Source: Asticcacaulis sp. (GTDB lineage: Bacteria; Pseudomonadota; Alphaproteobacteria; Caulobacterales; Caulobacteraceae). From it: 15,091 nucleotides of DNA. The notes beneath the pieces are model-generated. The model made no database searches. It saw nothing but the letters and a program-made list of their open reading frames with translations, and was not told the origin of the DNA. This document shows positions 11,744 to 15,091 of this stretch, in pieces. The stretch lies in the NCBI RefSeq assembly GCF_020217185.1, contig NZ_JAIWNX010000064.1, forward strand, positions 1 through 15,091, written 5' to 3'. Positions within the stretch are counted from its first letter, which is position 1; each line of letters opens with the position of its first letter. A program made the position numbers and the translations under genes.

Positions 11744-14725
11744 ATGGCGGACGATTCCGGTCGGCTGAACCAGGTTTTCGCGGAAACCTCGTTCCTTTAT
11801 GGCGGCAACGCCCTGTTCATCGAACAGATTCAGGAGCAGTGGGCAAAGGACCCCAGCTCTGTCACTCCGGCTTGGCGGGCCTTTTTCGATCAGCTTATGG
11901 ACAACCCGACCAACGTGGCGCAGAACGCTTCGGTGGGCGGTTGGGCGCGCCCCGTCGTGGAAAAGCGCGATGAGCTGACTTCGGCGCTGGACGGGTTCTG
12001 GCCTGCCGTCGAAGCCAAGGCTGCCAAGGGTATCGCCGAAAAGAACGCCAAGGACGCCGCCGCCGGTAAGGCCGCGCCGGCCTCCGCCGCCGACCTGCAA
12101 AACGCCGCGCGCGATTCCGTGCGCGCCCTCATGCTGATCCGCGCCTATCGCATCCGCGGTCACCTTCAGGCCAATCTCGACCCGCTGGGTCTGGAGCCGA
12201 AGGGTGAGAATCCGGAACTGCTGCCGGAACACTGGGGCTTTAGCGCCGCCGACATGGACCGCCCGATCTTCATCGACGGCGTGCTGGGTTTGGAAACGGC
12301 GACGCTGAAAGAAATTATTCAGATCCTGCGCCGCACCTACTGCGCCAATGTCGGCGTGCAGTACATGCACATCTATGACACGGCCGAAAAGGCGTGGATT
12401 CAGGAGCGCATCGAAGGCCGCGACAAGGAAATCACCTTCACCAAGGAAGGCAAGATCGCCATCCTCAAGAAGCTGATCGAGACCGAAGGCCTCGAACGCT
12501 TCCTGCACCGCCGTTTCCCCGGCACCAAGCGCTTCGGCCTCGACGGCGGTGAAGCCCTGATCCCGGCCATGGAACAGATCATCAAGCGCGGTGGCAATCT
12601 GGGCGTGAAGGACCTCATTCTGGGGATGCCGCACCGGGGCCGCCTCAACGTGCTGACGGCCGTTATGGGTAAGCCCTATCGCGCCCTGTTCCACGAATTC
12701 CAGGGCGGTTCGACCGTGCCGCTCGACATCGACTCGACCGGCGACGTGAAATACCACATGGGGGCGTCTTCGGACCGCGCCTTTGACGGCAACAATGTCC
12801 ACCTGTCGCTGACGGCCAACCCGTCGCACCTTGAAATCGTCAACCCGGTCGTGCTGGGCAAGGCCCGCGCCAAGCAGGCGGCGCACATCAAGGCCAAGGG
12901 CGACGGTCAGCTCGACCGCAGCCAGACCATCCCGCTGATCCTGCACGGCGATGCCGCCTTTGCGGGTCAGGGCGTGGTGGCCGAATGCTTCGCCCTGATG
13001 GGGCTGAAGGGGTACAAGACCGGCGGTACGCTGCATATCATCGTCAACAACCAGATCGGCTTTACGACCGCGCCGCGCTTCTCGCGCTCCTCGCCCTATC
13101 CGTCGGATCAGGCGCTGGGCGCGCAGGCCCCGATCCTGCACTGTAACGGCGACGATCCCGAAGCCGTGGTCTATTGCGCCAAGGTCGCCACCGAGTTCCG
13201 GCAGAAGTTTGCCAAGGACGTGGTGATCGACATGTTCTGCTATCGCCGCTTCGGTCACAACGAAGGCGACGATCCGACGTTCACGCAGCCGATCATGTAC
13301 GCCAAGATCAAGGACCATCCGTCCACGCGCGAACTGTACGGTCAGCGCCTGATCGCCGAAGGTGTGGCCACGCAGGCCGAAATCGACGGCTGGATCGCCG
13401 AATTCGACGCCTTCCTCAACGCTGAGTTCGAGGCGGGTAAGGAATATAAGGCGACCAAGGCCGACTGGCTGGACGGCAAGTGGTCGGGCCTCGGCCTGCC
13501 CGAAGACGATGAGCGTCGCGGCTTCACCTCGGTGCCGCGCGCCAAGCTGGAAGAGATCGGTCGCAAGATCACCACCATCCCCAACGAGATCGAGGCGCAC
13601 AAGACGCTGCGCCGCGTGATCGAAGGCCGCCGTCAGGCGATCGACAGCGGCGAAAATATCGACTGGGCGCTGGCTGAGCATCTGGCCTTCGGGTCGCTGC
13701 TCGACGAAGGCTTCGACGTGCGCCTGTCGGGTCAGGACTCGATCCGCGGTACCTTCTCGCAACGCCATTCGGCCTTTATCGACCAGCGCACGGAAGAGCG
13801 TTATTTCCCGCTCAACCATCTGCGTGAAGGTCAGGGCGCTTACGAAGTGATCGACTCGGCCCTGTCGGAAGAGGCGGTGCTGGGCTTCGAATACGGCTAC
13901 TCGCTGGCCGATCCCAACACCCTTGTTATGTGGGAAGGCCAGTTCGGTGACTTCGTCAACGGGGCTCAGGTCGTGATTGACCAGTTCATCTCGTCGGGCG
14001 AACGCAAGTGGCTGCGCATGTCGGGCCTCGTCATGCTGCTGCCGCACGGTTACGAAGGTCAGGGCCCCGAACACTCGTCGGCGCGCCTGGAACGCTTCCT
14101 GCAACTGTGCGCCGAAGACAATATGCAGGTCGCCAACTGCACGACGCCGGCCAACTACTTCCACATCCTGCGCCGTCAGATCCACCGTCCGTTCCGCAAG
14201 CCGCTGATCATCATGACGCCGAAGTCGCTTCTGCGTCACAAGAAGGCGGTTTCGACCCTTGCCGACATCTCGGAAGGTTCGTCCTTCCACCGCGTGCTGC
14301 ACGACGACGCCGAGCGTCGTCCCGACGTGGCGGGTGTCAAGCTGGTGGCCGACGACAAGATCCGTCGCGTCGTGCTCTGTTCCGGCAAGGTCTATTACGA
14401 CCTGCTGGATGAGCGCGAAAAGAAGGGCATCAAGGACGTCTATCTGATGCGTCTGGAGCAGTTCTATCCGTGGCCGATGAAGTCCCTGCTGACCGAGCTG
14501 GGCCGCTTCAAGAACGCCGAACTGGTGTGGTGTCAGGAAGAGCCGAAGAATATGGGCGGCTGGTCGTTCGTCGATCCGTGGCTTGAACTGACGCTCGACA
14601 AGCTGAAGATCAAGGCCAAGCGCGCCCGCTATGTCGGTCGCCCGGCCTCGGCCTCGACCGCTGCCGGTGTCATGAGCCGCCACCTGAAAGAGCTGGAAAC
14701 CTTCCTGAACGAGGCCTTCGCGTAA
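11744..14725 (+). CDS. sucA: 2-oxoglutarate dehydrogenase E1 component
   Basis: A 993-residue thiamine-diphosphate-dependent E1 subunit that decarboxylates 2-oxoglutarate and succinylates the lipoyl group of SucB. The peptide MADDSGRLNQVFAETSFLYGGNALFIEQIQEQW is the standard alphaproteobacterial N-terminus. It sets the start at ATG 11744 (AAGG 7-10 bp upstream) rather than the in-frame GTG at 11669, whose extra 25 residues are encoded by the tandem leader hairpins. The E2-binding/N-terminal region is followed by MPHRGRLNVL (catalytic-site His297), the thiamine-diphosphate/Mg motif GDAAFAGQG (402-410) through NNQIGFTT, and the transketolase-like pyrimidine domain with PHGYEGQGPEHSSARLERFLQL. 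The C-terminal domain (QEEPKNMGGWSFVDPWL) is intact. Ala-rich residues ~110-120 form a linker. Length and motifs are normal for OdhA/SucA. Confidence 0.98.
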   Translation: MADDSGRLNQVFAETSFLYGGNALFIEQIQEQWAKDPSSVTPAWRAFFDQLMDNPTNVAQNASVGGWARPVVEKRDELTSALDGFWPAVEAKAAKGIAEKNAKDAAAGKAAPASAADLQNAARDSVRALMLIRAYRIRGHLQANLDPLGLEPKGENPELLPEHWGFSAADMDRPIFIDGVLGLETATLKEIIQILRRTYCANVGVQYMHIYDTAEKAWIQERIEGRDKEITFTKEGKIAILKKLIETEGLERFLHRRFPGTKRFGLDGGEALIPAMEQIIKRGGNLGVKDLILGMPHRGRLNVLTAVMGKPYRALFHEFQGGSTVPLDIDSTGDVKYHMGASSDRAFDGNNVHLSLTANPSHLEIVNPVVLGKARAKQAAHIKAKGDGQLDRSQTIPLILHGDAAFAGQGVVAECFALMGLKGYKTGGTLHIIVNNQIGFTTAPRFSRSSPYPSDQALGAQAPILHCNGDDPEAVVYCAKVATEFRQKFAKDVVIDMFCYRRFGHNEGDDPTFTQPIMYAKIKDHPSTRELYGQRLIAEGVATQAEIDGWIAEFDAFLNAEFEAGKEYKATKADWLDGKWSGLGLPEDDERRGFTSVPRAKLEEIGRKITTIPNEIEAHKTLRRVIEGRRQAIDSGENIDWALAEHLAFGSLLDEGFDVRLSGQDSIRGTFSQRHSAFIDQRTEERYFPLNHLREGQGAYEVIDSALSEEAVLGFEYGYSLADPNTLVMWEGQFGDFVNGAQVVIDQFISSGERKWLRMSGLVMLLPHGYEGQGPEHSSARLERFLQLCAEDNMQVANCTTPANYFHILRRQIHRPFRKPLIIMTPKSLLRHKKAVSTLADISEGSSFHRVLHDDAERRPDVAGVKLVADDKIRRVVLCSGKVYYDLLDEREKKGIKDVYLMRLEQFYPWPMKSLLTELGRFKNAELVWCQEEPKNMGGWSFVDPWLELTLDKLKIKAKRARYVGRPASASTAAGVMSRHLKELETFLNEAFA

Positions 14726-14768
14726 CCGCGCGGGCTGTCTGAACGAAGTTTCCCGAACCCGTCCCTAT

Positions 14769-14804
14769 GAAGGGCGCTGCCATTGAACCCTGAGCGCGCC
14801 CTTC
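14769..14804 (+). terminator. Hairpin between sucA and sucB, possible partial terminator or processing site
   Basis: GAAGGGCGC (14769-14777) and GCGCCCTTC (14796-14804) are perfect 9-bp arms around an 18-nt loop, in the 118-bp sucA-sucB gap. A shifted pairing, GCGCT with AGCGC, is also possible. There is no T-tract, so full termination is unlikely. Stalling, RNase processing or 3'-end protection that sets the E1:E2 ratio is a reasonable inference. Confidence 0.4.
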
Positions 14805-14843
14805 ACCCCCTGAATTTGAAAAGATAAATCGGAGCCTATACCC

Positions 14844-15091
14844 ATGGCCGACATCCTTACCCCCGTCCTCGGCGAATCCGTTTCCGAGGCCACCATTGCC
14901 AAGTGGACCAAGAAGCCCGGCGACGCCGTGAAGAAGGACGAAATCCTCGTCGAGCTGGAAACCGACAAGGTTTCGCTCGAAGTGGCTGCCCCCGCTGACG
15001 GCACCCTGACCGAAATCCTCGCCGGTGAAGGCGATACCGTCACCCCCGGTGCCGTGCTGGGCCGTATCGGCGCCGCCGGTGCCGCCGTCGC
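14844..15091 (+). CDS. sucB: 2-oxoglutarate dehydrogenase E2 (dihydrolipoyl succinyltransferase), 5' part
   Basis: The first 82 codons of the E2 core subunit; the gene continues past the window. The visible part is one N-terminal lipoyl domain (residues ~2-76): [21 protein letters not shown], then [12 protein letters not shown] with the lipoylated Lys42, then the mirrored half-domain [25 protein letters not shown]. The start of the Ala-rich flexible linker follows. The PVLGESV and ETDKVSLEV wording fits the succinyltransferase rather than the pyruvate dehydrogenase E2. GGAG (14831-14834) lies 9 bp before ATG 14844. It functions in the cytoplasmic multienzyme complex with SucA and lipoamide dehydrogenase. 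Confidence 0.96.
   Translation, partial: MADILTPVLGESVSEATIAKWTKKPGDAVKKDEILVELETDKVSLEVAAPADGTLTEILAGEGDTVTPGAVLGRIGAAGAAV

Noticed and set aside
11687..14683. 998-codon open frame on the minus strand opposite sucA
   Set aside because: It mirrors sucA, whose GC-biased codons suppress stops on the other strand. The translation has no recognisable domain, while the plus strand has every 2-oxoglutarate dehydrogenase motif.

Overview
The window is a GC-rich, gene-dense chromosomal segment of an alphaproteobacterium. The sucC-sucD-sucA-sucB order, the intergenic hairpin repeat starting CCTCCCCAGC, and the weak Shine-Dalgarno sequences suggest Caulobacterales (an Asticcacaulis- or Caulobacter-like organism). 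This placement is inferred from gene content and style; no marker gene is present to prove it. No tRNA, rRNA, CRISPR array, transposase, integrase or phage gene was found.

Region 1 (1-1904): the 3' part of an intracellular polyhydroxyalkanoate depolymerase gene, then a 15-bp-stem hairpin and a dispersed REP-like repeat, then a YgjP/DUF45-type putative zinc metallohydrolase.

Region 2 (1905-6188): an ArsR-family repressor gene behind a striking 36-bp concentric dyad, leading a same-strand cluster rich in hydrophobic-ligand-binding folds. The order is a double AHSA1 (SRPBCC) fusion, a membrane-anchored SRPBCC protein, a PhnB-like VOC protein, a 191-bp gap with hairpins and a second copy of the dispersed repeat in inverted orientation, an AHSA1 protein, a YceI lipoprotein, and another AHSA1 protein. 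That is five SRPBCC domains in four genes. The ligand is unknown. The tight spacing (ATGA overlap, then gaps of 10 and 21 bp; later 7 and 11 bp) suggests two transcription units, or one unit interrupted by the repeat-bearing gap.

Region 3 (6193-9054): a membrane-bound LytTR-type regulator on the minus strand, divergent from a DUF2306 four-helix membrane protein, followed by a spinster-like MFS transporter.

Region 4 (9055-15091): the lower half of the TCA cycle, namely both subunits of succinyl-CoA synthetase (sucC, sucD), 2-oxoglutarate dehydrogenase E1 (sucA) and the start of its E2 (sucB). The product of SucAB (plus E3), succinyl-CoA, is the substrate of SucCD. The 397-bp sucD-sucA gap is the richest non-coding stretch. 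It holds a dispersed hairpin repeat, possible competing stems, a strong intrinsic terminator, a good sigma70-like promoter (TTGCCG-N17-CATAAT) with an 18-bp LacI-type palindrome on its -10/start region, a second perfect 16-bp palindrome, and two tandem 24-nt hairpins whose stems differ by a compensatory base-pair change. This suggests that sucA(B) is transcribed and controlled separately from sucCD.
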